A stretch of DNA of 64,000 nt from Mucilaginibacter paludis DSM 18603. GTDB lineage: Bacteria > Bacteroidota > Bacteroidia > Sphingobacteriales > Sphingobacteriaceae. The stretch lies in assembly GCF_000166195.2 (NCBI RefSeq), contig NZ_CM001403.1, positions 3,490,432 through 3,554,431 on the forward strand. The letters run 5' to 3'. Made by a program: the position numbers and the translations under genes. Below, in pieces: positions 45,156 through 53,857 of this stretch (positions are counted from its first letter, which is position 1; every line of letters begins with the position of its first letter). A model generated the notes under the pieces. That model was not told where the DNA came from, did not search any database, and saw nothing but the letters and a program-made list of their open reading frames with translations.

Positions 45156-45647
45156 TTAAAAGGATATTTTTTGGGATTGGATATAATTCAAAAAAAGCGA
45201 TAGGAAATTGCTTTCTTTTAATACGTGCATTTTTGAATTTAAGCATGCAGCTCTTGAAAATTTAACATTATTGTTGCTGGTGAATTCTTTGGGAATTGAT
45301 ATTTCAACAATTAAATCATGACTCAATAATAAAGGATAAATATTCTCTAATCTGCCTTCTATAAATCCATAACGTTCGAATGGATATACATCAAAGGTCA
45401 ATTTAATTTTATCTCCGGAATGATATTGTAATGGACCTGATCGGGAGATTCTCATTTTATAATTATTATTGCTAAGTACTTCTAATTCTGTTTTTGTGGC
45501 AATTAACATGGGGAATTTCATAAACCACATTGTGAATAGTAGTAAAAAAGGAATTAAAAAAAAAACAGAGAATGACCATTGTAATATAAAGCCTGAACGA
45601 TTATGTATAATATTCTCTACCGCCTGCGATCTAAGGGAGTTTTTCAT
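45156..45647 (-). CDS. Miniature HlyD-like membrane fusion protein
   Basis: This 163-residue protein has one transmembrane helix (about 23-45) and a short beta domain containing GDKIKLTFDVYPFERYGFIEG, the signature of the HlyD-family C-terminal barrel. Ordinary exporter adaptors are about 400 residues with a lipoyl domain and coiled-coil hairpin; both are missing here. It starts eight bases after the ABC exporter stop and is cotranscribed with it. It may bridge the exporter to the periplasm without reaching an outer-membrane channel, or be a degenerate adaptor. The sequence is AT-rich like the rest of the island. Confidence 0.75.
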   Translation of the reverse strand: MKNSLRSQAVENIIHNRSGFILQWSFSVFFLIPFLLLFTMWFMKFPMLIATKTELEVLSNNNYKMRISRSGPLQYHSGDKIKLTFDVYPFERYGFIEGRLENIYPLLLSHDLIVEISIPKEFTSNNNVKFSRAACLNSKMHVLKESNFLSLFLNYIQSQKISF

Positions 45648-45655
45648 GCTTGTTA

Positions 45656-47860
45656 TTAGTTTTTTGTATTTAATTGATTTTTAACTAATTCATAATAATA
45701 TCCCCCCAAAGCTAATAAGTCTTTATGATTTCCTGACTCAACGACTGTTCCATCATGGAAAACTATTATTTTGTTTGCATTTTTCACCGTACTTAACCGA
45801 TGAGCTACAATAACCACGGTTTTTCCTTTATATATTTCCTTTAAATTTTCAGATATATATCTTTCGTTGTTCGAATCCAGGGCATTAGTCGCTTCATCAA
45901 AAAACAAATAGGAGGGGTCTTTATATATTGATCGCGCAATTAAAATGCGCTGAGTCTGCCCCTGACTAAGACCTGTTCCTTCACTGCCAATTATAGTTTC
46001 AAACTTATTAGGAAGGGAATTTATGAAGGACAAGATATTAACAGATTGGCATACTTCAATAAGCATTTTAAAATCCACACTTCCTTTTCCTATAATTATA
46101 TTGTTTAAAATGGTATCATTAAATATATATCCATTTTGGAGTACAGAACCACAGTTACTTCTCCAAAAGGACGGATTAATATCCTTGAAATCAACCCCAC
46201 CTAAACATATACTCCCGTCATAAGAATCATAAAATTTTAATAATATCTTAAGTAACGTGGTCTTACCGCTGCCGCTATTTCCAACAATCGCAGTAACCTC
46301 ACCTTCATTGATTTCCAAATTTATGTTTTTCAATGCAAACTCGTCCGCGCCGCCTGGATAATTGAAATACAACTGATTGATTTTTATACTTTTGTCCGAT
46401 GGTAATGTTGTTAAACACGTTTTGTCATGATTTTCCTCATTGGGAACTTGATGTACTTCGTTCAACCTTTCAATACTTATTTTAGCATCTTGAGCACTTT
46501 GAACAAAAGAAATAATCTGTTCAATTGGGCTATTTAGTTGACCAAGTATGTATTGAATTGCCAACATGGCGCCAAATGTCAAACCACCATTGATTACTAA
46601 TTTGGCAACTAAAAAAGTTATAATTACATCTTTTGCTTGATTGATAAATAAGCTACCAGATTGCTGAAACTGATTATATGTTAGTGTCTTAAAATTAAGT
46701 TTAAAAATATCAACCTGAACATTCTCCCATTCCCATCTTTTCGCTTGTTCGGCATTATTCAGCCTTATTTCCTGCATACCTTGAATTAGCTGGATAGTCA
46801 GGCTATTTTCACGAGAATAATTATGAAAAGATTGATAATTTATTTTCCTTCTAAGCGAAAGGAATAAATAAATCCAACACATGTAAACTATTGTACTAAC
46901 TATAAATATTAAAAACAACGTACGGTTATATTTAACTAGAATTACTGAAAAAATGAATAAGTTAAAAAAAGAAAACAATGTATTTAAAACCGATCCGCTT
47001 AAAAACGTTTGGATTTGTTTATTATCGTTAATACGTTGCAATGTATCTCCCGAGTGATGAATGTCAAAATAAGCAATAGGGAGATTTGTTAATTTAATCC
47101 AGAAATCCGACAATATTGAGATATTTATAATCATCGAAATATTAAGTAATAGTCGATTGCGAAGAAAATCGACTATAGTTCTACTAAATATTAACATTAG
47201 TTGACCCAAAAGCACAAGAACTATGAAATTTAAATTTTTAGTATCAATTCCATTATCAACTAAACTTTGCGTAAAAAAGGGAAATACAAATTGCAATATT
47301 GATGTAATAAAAAGAGAAATAAATACCTGGATTATCTGCCATCTTGTAAGTTTTAGGTATTGCAATATTCGTCTCCAGCCAATTCCATTTTCTTTATCTC
47401 CCTCCATTTTATAGAAATTATCAGTCGGCCTAAGTACAAGGATCGTTCCTAAACACTCGTTTTGAGTCCTATCTGTACTACACCAGCATTTCAACAATTC
47501 GTCCTTGTTAATAATGAGTAGCCCTCTACTAGGATCTACAATTTTTAATTTATTTTTTCGATTTAGTCTTTTTGAAGGTATTAATATCACAAAATGATTT
47601 TGATTCCAATGCAGGATACTGGGAGAGTGTATTTCCTTTATAAGATCGTCGTAAGTCAATTGAGCGCCAAAACTTTCAAAGCCAATAGCCTGAGCAGCCT
47701 CCATTATCCCCAACATAGATACTCCATCTTTATTGAAACCTGCTATCTCTTTTAATCGAGATGTATTATAATACCTTCCATAATACTTTGATATCATTTT
47801 TAGGCAAGTCACACCACAATCCATGGCGTTAAGTTGTTTATAAATAGGAAAGTAAAACAT
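45656..47860 (-). CDS. Peptidase-containing ABC exporter (C39 - TMD - NBD)
   Basis: This 734-residue PCAT-type exporter has an N-terminal C39 cysteine protease (1-130) with Q9, C15 (MDCGVTCL), H89 (NHFVIL) and D109 intact, so it should cut after the double glycine. Six transmembrane helices span about 165-450. The ATPase has Walker A GNSGSGKT (527-534), signature LSQGQ (631-635), Walker B YLFFDEA (650-656) and a downstream His in VIVAHRLS. It is the likely processor and exporter of the two hevein-like precursors. It is encoded opposite to the peptides and followed by the miniature HlyD-like gene. Confidence 0.95.
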   Translation of the reverse strand: MFYFPIYKQLNAMDCGVTCLKMISKYYGRYYNTSRLKEIAGFNKDGVSMLGIMEAAQAIGFESFGAQLTYDDLIKEIHSPSILHWNQNHFVILIPSKRLNRKNKLKIVDPSRGLLIINKDELLKCWCSTDRTQNECLGTILVLRPTDNFYKMEGDKENGIGWRRILQYLKLTRWQIIQVFISLFITSILQFVFPFFTQSLVDNGIDTKNLNFIVLVLLGQLMLIFSRTIVDFLRNRLLLNISMIINISILSDFWIKLTNLPIAYFDIHHSGDTLQRINDNKQIQTFLSGSVLNTLFSFFNLFIFSVILVKYNRTLFLIFIVSTIVYMCWIYLFLSLRRKINYQSFHNYSRENSLTIQLIQGMQEIRLNNAEQAKRWEWENVQVDIFKLNFKTLTYNQFQQSGSLFINQAKDVIITFLVAKLVINGGLTFGAMLAIQYILGQLNSPIEQIISFVQSAQDAKISIERLNEVHQVPNEENHDKTCLTTLPSDKSIKINQLYFNYPGGADEFALKNINLEINEGEVTAIVGNSGSGKTTLLKILLKFYDSYDGSICLGGVDFKDINPSFWRSNCGSVLQNGYIFNDTILNNIIIGKGSVDFKMLIEVCQSVNILSFINSLPNKFETIIGSEGTGLSQGQTQRILIARSIYKDPSYLFFDEATNALDSNNERYISENLKEIYKGKTVVIVAHRLSTVKNANKIIVFHDGTVVESGNHKDLLALGGYYYELVKNQLNTKN

Positions 47861-48897
47861 AATGCTTATACAACTAAAATTAGATTATACAGTAAATATG
47901 GTATCTTTTCAAGATAAAATCATAAATTTAACTGTTATATCCATTATTTAATGACAATGCTAACCAATATTGAGTTTATAATGGATGTTAATGAACTTTC
48001 AATTGAATCGTCGCTAGACGATTAATCAAGATCCGTCAAATTCATAACCCTGCTAGCAGTTATGCTTTCAACTGACCCCTCCAAGAATTTTTGACGTTTT
48101 TTATGAAAGAATAGTGTTGCAGCTTGTTTCTGACCCCCAAACATAATTTATGAATTAACGGATTGTGTTATCAATACTTTGAATTAGCAATAAAACAGAA
48201 ATGCCTAATCCCATGATTTTAAAAACATTAAGCAACGATGTATTTGCTTGAAAGTCAGATAAAAAAGAAGTGTTTAATGAGGAGGTAACAAATATGATAA
48301 TATTCTATTCAATATTACCGGAACGTTCAACAAATCAAGTGAACACATATTCGATGAATATACTATTAGATTGATTTACTTATCTCTATAAAAATCACAA
48401 TTAAAGATATACATTTTGTGGTTATAAAACAACGCCGGTTCATATTAAAGTTACTTTGATTATAAGTAACTTAAGTCCTTTGGACGATTGCTATAAACAG
48501 TACCGAAAATATTACACTTTATGAACCAATGCAACTCTTTGGATTAAGGTAATAATCATAAATCCGCCGTATTTTTTATAGATGATTGAGGATAATTCAA
48601 TAAATCATCATGACTTTCATACCGCTTAGATATCGTTATTGTAATAATATCAATAAGTAAATGTTGCTTTTTTTCTGCCCATACGAAAATCTTCCATTTC
48701 GCTAAAATAAAGGAAAATAGCACCCGTGGATATATACGCAGAATCGAATCAATATAAATTACCGATTGCTATCCAATAGCTAGCAATGTGTCACATAGGC
48801 AAATGCGCTTCAAATGCCAATAATATTAATTTATTATTTTAAATTTAGCACCATATTAATAGTGATACTTAAGTTTAACCATTTAACGTTTTAGAAA
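47861..48897. other. One-kilobase AT-rich spacer with no gene
   Basis: No frame longer than about 25 codons with a plausible start is seen, and there is no further double-glycine leader. The region separates the divergent exporter and peptide 2 genes and is AT-rich throughout, which suits either eroded sequence or an extended regulatory region. A TAAATTTA box about 50 bases before the peptide 2 ATG is a near match to TAnnTTTG. A stretch at 48041-48130 with CCCTGCTAGCAG holds a small palindrome. Confidence 0.5.
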
Positions 48898-49125
48898 ATG
48901 AAAAATAACGTTCAATTATCAAGGGAACAACTAAAAAGAATTGTCGGAGGGAAAACCTCAACAGGCGATGTGGAGTGTGGTTATCAAGCGGGAGGTGCAA
49001 CATGTCCTATGAACTTGTGCTGTAGTGCTTTTGGATACTGTGGAAACACTATATTTTACTGCGGATATAGGGAAGCAGATGCTAACTGTCAATGTCAAAG
49101 CGGCCCATGCTTAAGTACTTGTTAG
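48898..49125 (+). CDS. Double-glycine-leader precursor with hevein-like 10-Cys core (peptide 2)
   Basis: This precursor has 75 residues. Leader [18 protein letters not shown] (cleavage after G18) leaves 57 residues with ten cysteines (27, 36, 41, 42, 48, 55, 64, 66, 71, 75). The spacing C-x8-C-x4-CC-x5-C-x6-C at the start and C-x3-C at the end equals plant hevein exactly; two extra cysteines (64 and 66) lie between. Hevein-type residues CGYQAGG...[15 protein letters not shown] match closely, with S43, F45, Y47 and Y54 in the chitin-contact positions. It has no adjoining VKOR gene of its own and presumably uses the machinery encoded 1-5 kb away. The start is set by the leader. Confidence 0.86.
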   Translation: MKNNVQLSREQLKRIVGGKTSTGDVECGYQAGGATCPMNLCCSAFGYCGNTIFYCGYREADANCQCQSGPCLSTC

Positions 49126-49328
49126 TATTAAATGCTCTGGGAAATCGTTTTCAAAAATCAATCAACTATACGTGTTTACTTCTAAAATTTTCATTTAATG
49201 AAATGTTATCCTTGGTCTGCTCTTTTGATTCGGTTTCCCTTTTATTAATTAAGCCCATTCTGTATGATATCGATAGGCCGCCATACAAATGAATAAATAC
49301 TTCATTACATAATAGATTTCTATCCGTA

Positions 49329-49928
49329 TTAATTGGTTAAATTACCTTTGGTTATGATGTCGCCTTTACCCTTTTCAAAGCGATAATCGGTAAAAGTTTC
49401 ATTGCTTATAAATGATGTTCCATCCAGGGCAGTGCCATCAGCCTTATTTAACCAACATTTTTTATTGCTGTAAATTATCTTTTTAATCGAATCGTAAAAC
49501 AGCTCGTCCGACTTTAAGACATCACCGGCAGGATTGCTTACCACTACGTTTTTACGCAACTCGATCAGTTTATCGTTATTGCTGGTGATGGCATAATCGG
49601 ACACGACAGTGCATAGGATATGGTTTTCCGGATTATCTTTGGTTTTATTCAGATTTTCCTCGAAAAAAGTAATCTTTACCCCTTTTGGCATTTCGTAGAA
49701 AGGAAGGGATATAGTATGGTGAAGCATTAAAGGCGCTAATACCCGCGCTTTAACCTTAGCGGAGTCGCTGTAAATTACCTCGGCACCCTTGGTGGTATCC
49801 ACATGGGTATTTGATTCCATCGCCGAAATTTGTTTAACCTTATTTAAATCATTCTCACAGCCCTGCAGCAGCATGGCAATTAACCATGCTGGTAAGAATA
49901 TTCCGGCTAACCATTTCGGTTGCTTCAT
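49329..49928 (-). CDS. lptC: LptC-like LPS export periplasmic protein
   Basis: This 199-residue protein has a lipoprotein-type signal (LLQGC, C24). The LptC family fold is a beta-jellyroll that passes LPS from LptB2FG to LptA; the motif GVKITFFEENLNKT and repeated strands (DYAITSNNDKLIELRKNVVV, DELFYDS) are typical. It is the last gene of the purQ-coaX-OMP-lptC unit, eight bases after the OMP gene. Located beside the AT-rich island but of normal composition. Confidence 0.9.
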   Translation of the reverse strand: MKQPKWLAGIFLPAWLIAMLLQGCENDLNKVKQISAMESNTHVDTTKGAEVIYSDSAKVKARVLAPLMLHHTISLPFYEMPKGVKITFFEENLNKTKDNPENHILCTVVSDYAITSNNDKLIELRKNVVVSNPAGDVLKSDELFYDSIKKIIYSNKKCWLNKADGTALDGTSFISNETFTDYRFEKGKGDIITKGNLTN

Positions 49929-49936
49929 GCTGCAAA

Positions 49937-51280
49937 TTAATCAAACTTGTATTTCTGGAACCATTTATCGTTAATGGTAAACCCTAAGTGCAGGTTATAA
50001 TAGGTTTCGCGCACCAGGCCATTGTCAAGCGTGCCCCTGCGGCCTACCTCTGCCGATATATTGACTTTGTAGATACTTGTGCGCCTTTCGCTGGATATAG
50101 GCAAACCAAAGCCAAATGTTGCCGCGTATTGCTTAATATCGGTTCCGTTGGTATTGATATAGGTTTTATCGTATTTTAAGCCAAAGCGGTAATCAACCCA
50201 GGCTAAGTAATTGTTGATCGCATCGATATTGGGGGTAATTTGCCCGCCGATGGCAAAGCTTTGGCTGTTTTGTAAACCGGCATTTACACCTAAGATAGAT
50301 AAATTTGACCATTGGCCGGTTTTAAAATCGGCACCGATCATAAATTTACCATCTTTTTGGTAAGCGATACCGAACCTGTGGATAAGTGGCAATTTAATTT
50401 TACCGGAGGTTGATGTGCTTATAAGACTATCCCTGGCTATATCGGCAGTACCATCGGATGCCAGAAAGTATTGGCTTACGATGAATTTGCTATTGGCACT
50501 GATGCTTGACGAGGACGAGCCCGAATAAGCGATGGTGAAGCGCCTTGTTTCGCTCACTTTGATATTATACTGCAAACCGTAATCAAAATTTAAACCACCC
50601 GCGGTAAAACTGTTTTCCATTTTTGAATTAATGGTTGTAGCCAATTCCGGAAATTCGGTTGAGCGGTATTGCTTTTCGCTGCCAAAAATATAGGCTACGT
50701 TAAAGCCCAGGTTTAAATTTTCGCCCAAACCAAAACCGTACCCGATATAAGCTTTCGACAAGCCGCCCTCACCGGAGTATATGCTGTTAACTACAGTGCT
50801 GGTATCTATACCGCCCGATGAAGCCCTGTTTAAAGGCACCGAGCTTTGCTGGCGGTAATTGTAGCCCAAATTGGAATAAGGCAATAAACCGAAGCTTACC
50901 GCCGAATGCCTGCTTACCGGAATTGCAAAGGCAATGTGGCTTAACCTGAAGTTGGTGCTGGTTTGGGAGCCAACAGTGCTGGTTCGTAAAGAGGTAAAGC
51001 TGCCAAAGGCGCCAATATCAATAGTGGTTAAGCTAATGGAACTATATGACGCCGGATTCATTACGTTAATATCATTATAAGCGCTTGCATTACCGCCTAG
51101 CTTCCGCACCGCTGTACTGATGCCCCCCATGCCCCGGGTTTGCGGTAAAAGGGCTTCGTCAATATCGCCTATTCCATATTTTGAATAGGGGGAGCTTGTG
51201 GTAGCGTTACTTTGCGCAAATACGCTTATTGCCGAGGCAGAAAATAGAAATACTAAAAAAAACTTGATATAATTAATCAT
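49937..51280 (-). CDS. Outer-membrane beta-barrel protein (FadL/OmpP1-like)
   Basis: This 447-residue protein has a signal peptide (about 1-22) and many amphipathic strands with alternating aromatic residues, ending in a phenylalanine-rich C-terminal strand (KWFQKYKFD). The N-terminal SPYSKYGIGDIDEALLPQTR and RGMGGIST pattern fits the FadL-like family of Bacteroidota. It probably transports hydrophobic molecules. Its start overlaps coaX by eight bases and lptC follows after eight, so it belongs to the purQ-coaX-OMP-lptC operon. Confidence 0.85.
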   Translation of the reverse strand: MINYIKFFLVFLFSASAISVFAQSNATTSSPYSKYGIGDIDEALLPQTRGMGGISTAVRKLGGNASAYNDINVMNPASYSSISLTTIDIGAFGSFTSLRTSTVGSQTSTNFRLSHIAFAIPVSRHSAVSFGLLPYSNLGYNYRQQSSVPLNRASSGGIDTSTVVNSIYSGEGGLSKAYIGYGFGLGENLNLGFNVAYIFGSEKQYRSTEFPELATTINSKMENSFTAGGLNFDYGLQYNIKVSETRRFTIAYSGSSSSSISANSKFIVSQYFLASDGTADIARDSLISTSTSGKIKLPLIHRFGIAYQKDGKFMIGADFKTGQWSNLSILGVNAGLQNSQSFAIGGQITPNIDAINNYLAWVDYRFGLKYDKTYINTNGTDIKQYAATFGFGLPISSERRTSIYKVNISAEVGRRGTLDNGLVRETYYNLHLGFTINDKWFQKYKFD

Positions 51281-52019
51281 TATGCTGTTGTATAACTGCG
51301 TTTAATCCACTTAAAACCAAATGAGGTTCAATTTTTATGTGAGCGGCAAAGATGCTATTTTTCAATAGAGTATCAAAAAAAATAGAATCGCCCCCGGTTA
51401 GTAATATATTCATTGGAGCCCCTGTATTAAAATAGCTTTGTATAAAGCCGTCAACTTCAAACCGGATGCCGTTTTGCACGCCAGACCGGATAGCTGTTTG
51501 GGTATCGTCGCCACTATTTGCATTAAATTGCATATCCGCTTCGAGCAAGGGCAGGGCAGCGGTATAATAATTTAAAGCTTTATAACGCATGTTTAAACCC
51601 GGCGATATACTCCCTCCAAAATAATTTCCCTCTTTATCTACCCAATCATAAGTAATACAAGTGCCTGCATCTATAACCATATTACTGCTGCCCGGATAAA
51701 GAGCCCTGGCCCCGGCAACTGCCGCTAACCTGTCAGCCCCAAGGGTTTGCGGCGTGCGGTAATGGTTTTTGATGGATTTAGCCATAGTTGCCTTAAACTT
51801 AACCACCTGCAGGCGCGTACTCAAATAGGCCTCCCAGGTTTCGGTATGCTGTTTTTTTACTGTTGAGAGGATGGCCTTAAGCGGTTTAAAATCATTTAAA
51901 ACATCATCAATGAGCTGGTTATCAATATCGACGTAACTTTTGGTCCAAATTAATTCACTAAAGCTAAAAACCGCTATTTTAGTAAATGAGTTACCAATAT
52001 CAATAACCAGGTTAGCCAT
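51273..52019 (-). CDS. coaX: Type III pantothenate kinase
   Basis: This 248-residue kinase catalyses the first step of coenzyme A synthesis, pantothenate to 4'-phosphopantothenate, and needs a monovalent cation. The P-loop-like DIGNSFTK (7-14), GADRLAAVAGA, and DAGTCITYD motifs of the ASKHA fold are complete. It overlaps the purQ stop by one base (TGATG) and the next gene by eight bases. Confidence 0.95.
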   Translation of the reverse strand: MANLVIDIGNSFTKIAVFSFSELIWTKSYVDIDNQLIDDVLNDFKPLKAILSTVKKQHTETWEAYLSTRLQVVKFKATMAKSIKNHYRTPQTLGADRLAAVAGARALYPGSSNMVIDAGTCITYDWVDKEGNYFGGSISPGLNMRYKALNYYTAALPLLEADMQFNANSGDDTQTAIRSGVQNGIRFEVDGFIQSYFNTGAPMNILLTGGDSIFFDTLLKNSIFAAHIKIEPHLVLSGLNAVIQQHND

Positions 52020-52711
52020 CAGGCTTTCACAAACGATAATATGGATTCAAAAATTGCAAGCCCATCTTCGTTTGCCAAAAGGCTGTCGGCCGCACGCTCA
52101 GGGTGGGGCATCATGCCGAATACGTTACGGTTTTTATTGCATACCCCGGCTATGTTTTCAATTGATCCGTTTGGATTTGAAGCCGATGAGATATTGCCAC
52201 CGGCATCGCAGTAGCGGAAAAGCACCTGCTCGCGGTCATTCAGTTCTTTAATGGTATCCGCATCGGCAAAAAAGTTACCCTCGCCATGTGCTATAGGTAT
52301 CTTTAGCGCCTTATCGGCGTCAACCTGTGATGTTAACATGGAGTTTGAAGTTTGCGACTTCAGGTAAATATTATTGCAGATAAACTTACGGCTCTGGTTA
52401 TGCAGCAGGGCCCCGGGTACCAAACCGGCTTCGGCCAGTATCTGGAAACCGTTGCAGATACCCCATACATATCCACCTTTGGCTGCAAAGCTGATCACCT
52501 CGCGCATAATGGGCGAAAAGCGTGCTATGGCGCCGGAGCGTAAATAGTCGCCAAAGGAAAACCCACCGGGCAGGATTACAAAATCAACATCTTGCAGATC
52601 ATGATCTTTGTGCCAAAGCTGCACAACTTGCTGACCCATAATTTTCTCCAATACATAAATGATATCTTGATCACAATTGGAGCCAGGAAAAATGACTACG
52701 CCGAACTTCAT
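52019..52711 (-). CDS. purQ: Phosphoribosylformylglycinamidine synthase subunit I
   Basis: This glutamine amidotransferase subunit provides ammonia for FGAM synthesis in purine biosynthesis. The 230-residue protein has N-terminal VVIFPGSNCDQD, the nucleophile C86 in YVWGICNGFQIL, and the catalytic His/Glu in GMMPHPERAAD. It is the first gene of the operon with coaX, an OMP gene and lptC. The -7 box at 52716-52723 ends five bases before the ATG. Confidence 0.97.
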   Translation of the reverse strand: MKFGVVIFPGSNCDQDIIYVLEKIMGQQVVQLWHKDHDLQDVDFVILPGGFSFGDYLRSGAIARFSPIMREVISFAAKGGYVWGICNGFQILAEAGLVPGALLHNQSRKFICNNIYLKSQTSNSMLTSQVDADKALKIPIAHGEGNFFADADTIKELNDREQVLFRYCDAGGNISSASNPNGSIENIAGVCNKNRNVFGMMPHPERAADSLLANEDGLAIFESILSFVKA

Positions 52712-52715
52712 GTTA

Positions 52716-52723
52716 CAAAACTA
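52716..52723 (-). promoter_or_regulatory. Bacteroidota -7 box of the purQ operon
   Basis: The minus strand reads TAGTTTTG (TAnnTTTG). Its end is only five bases from the ATG, so the transcript would be leaderless or nearly so. No -33 box is clear. Confidence 0.35.
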
Positions 52724-52756
52724 ATACAAGCAGGCACATTTGCACGAAATTAAAAG

Positions 52757-53743
52757 TTAAAAATTGTTAAACTGGAAGTAAATGATGCCTATAATTAATA
52801 AAAGATACAGGGTTTCGTAAAACCAGCGCTTGGTAGCATATAAAAAGTAGTAGGCCATCATGGTGCAGGCGGGTATGGCGCATAAAATAAAATGGCTTAA
52901 CCTGAAGTTTGTTTTTACATAAAAGGAGAGTGCGGTAATAATAAAAATCACCGTGAGTAATTGGAAAGCCTTGCGTATTTGAACGTAGCTTTTAAAGAAA
53001 TTTCCCCTCAGCCTAAAAATCCCAAGCGCCAAAATTACAATTACCGGGATCAATACAATATATTGATAATAGTTGATATTTACCTTATTAGGAAAGCTGT
53101 GGCCCAGCGGAAGCCATATTTTATAAAACTGATCGATGCGGTCATTCATGTAGTAAAAAACCGCCAGGAAAAAGAATATAGTAATAAAGCCCATCAAAAC
53201 GGAAACCCATTCGCGCCAGTTAAAGGGCCTGAAGATAACAAGCCCCACCCAAACGGCTAAAAACATATAGATATAAGGGAAATAAATGAGGGTGCCTATC
53301 CCCACTATCATGCCCAGATCGAATGTTGTTGTTTTAGCGCTGGTAGGGTCGTAAAGCTTTAGCAGCTTATCAATCATCCACAATATCAAAAAGTTACAAA
53401 TTAACGGCGGGCTAAGTATTAAAAAGTCGGTAAATAAGGCCGATACGGTAACGTACATTAGCGCGGGCAAAAAAGTAGGCCTGCCCAACAGGCTATATTT
53501 GTTAACCATTTGGTTGAGCCAAAGGGCCTGAATAAAAATCATTACCGCCGCTATTAATAAATTATTAACCGGGGTAAAAAAGTTTTCGTAATTAACCGGG
53601 ATAAGCAGGCGTGCAAAGGGCTCAACAAAAGTAAATTCGATATGGTTAGGCGGCAAGACTAAATAGCTTATACGCAACACGATCAGAACGATGCCGAGCC
53701 AAAGAATATTAAATGGATTAAGCGCTCTGAAAACGTTGATCAT
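52757..53743 (-). CDS. DUF6427-like polytopic membrane protein
   Basis: This 328-residue protein has about nine or ten transmembrane helices from residue 12 to the end, no soluble domain and few charged loops (for example RPFNWREWVS). I assign it to DUF6427 on overall pattern and on the N-terminal FRALNPFNILWL; confidence is moderate. The function is unknown. Neighbours are purQ downstream and a glycosyltransferase gene upstream, so an envelope role is possible. Confidence 0.78.
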   Translation of the reverse strand: MINVFRALNPFNILWLGIVLIVLRISYLVLPPNHIEFTFVEPFARLLIPVNYENFFTPVNNLLIAAVMIFIQALWLNQMVNKYSLLGRPTFLPALMYVTVSALFTDFLILSPPLICNFLILWMIDKLLKLYDPTSAKTTTFDLGMIVGIGTLIYFPYIYMFLAVWVGLVIFRPFNWREWVSVLMGFITIFFFLAVFYYMNDRIDQFYKIWLPLGHSFPNKVNINYYQYIVLIPVIVILALGIFRLRGNFFKSYVQIRKAFQLLTVIFIITALSFYVKTNFRLSHFILCAIPACTMMAYYFLYATKRWFYETLYLLLIIGIIYFQFNNF

Positions 53744-53857
53744 GTGGTTTGAACTATTTGCAGCAATATTAGCAGAAAAACAGCGAAGCTAAAAGCAAGT
53801 TACGCCGTTAGATCAATTTAAGCCCTGGTTTTAAAACCAGTACCTGGCAGTTGGTGC

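Noticed and set aside
47941..48030. 22-codon frame starting at an ATG near 47957 in the gap before peptide 2, considered as a third precursor
   Set aside because: It has no double glycine and no cysteines.
49092..49292. 66-residue frame overlapping the end of peptide 2
   Set aside because: No leader or family features; overlaps the cysteine core in another frame.
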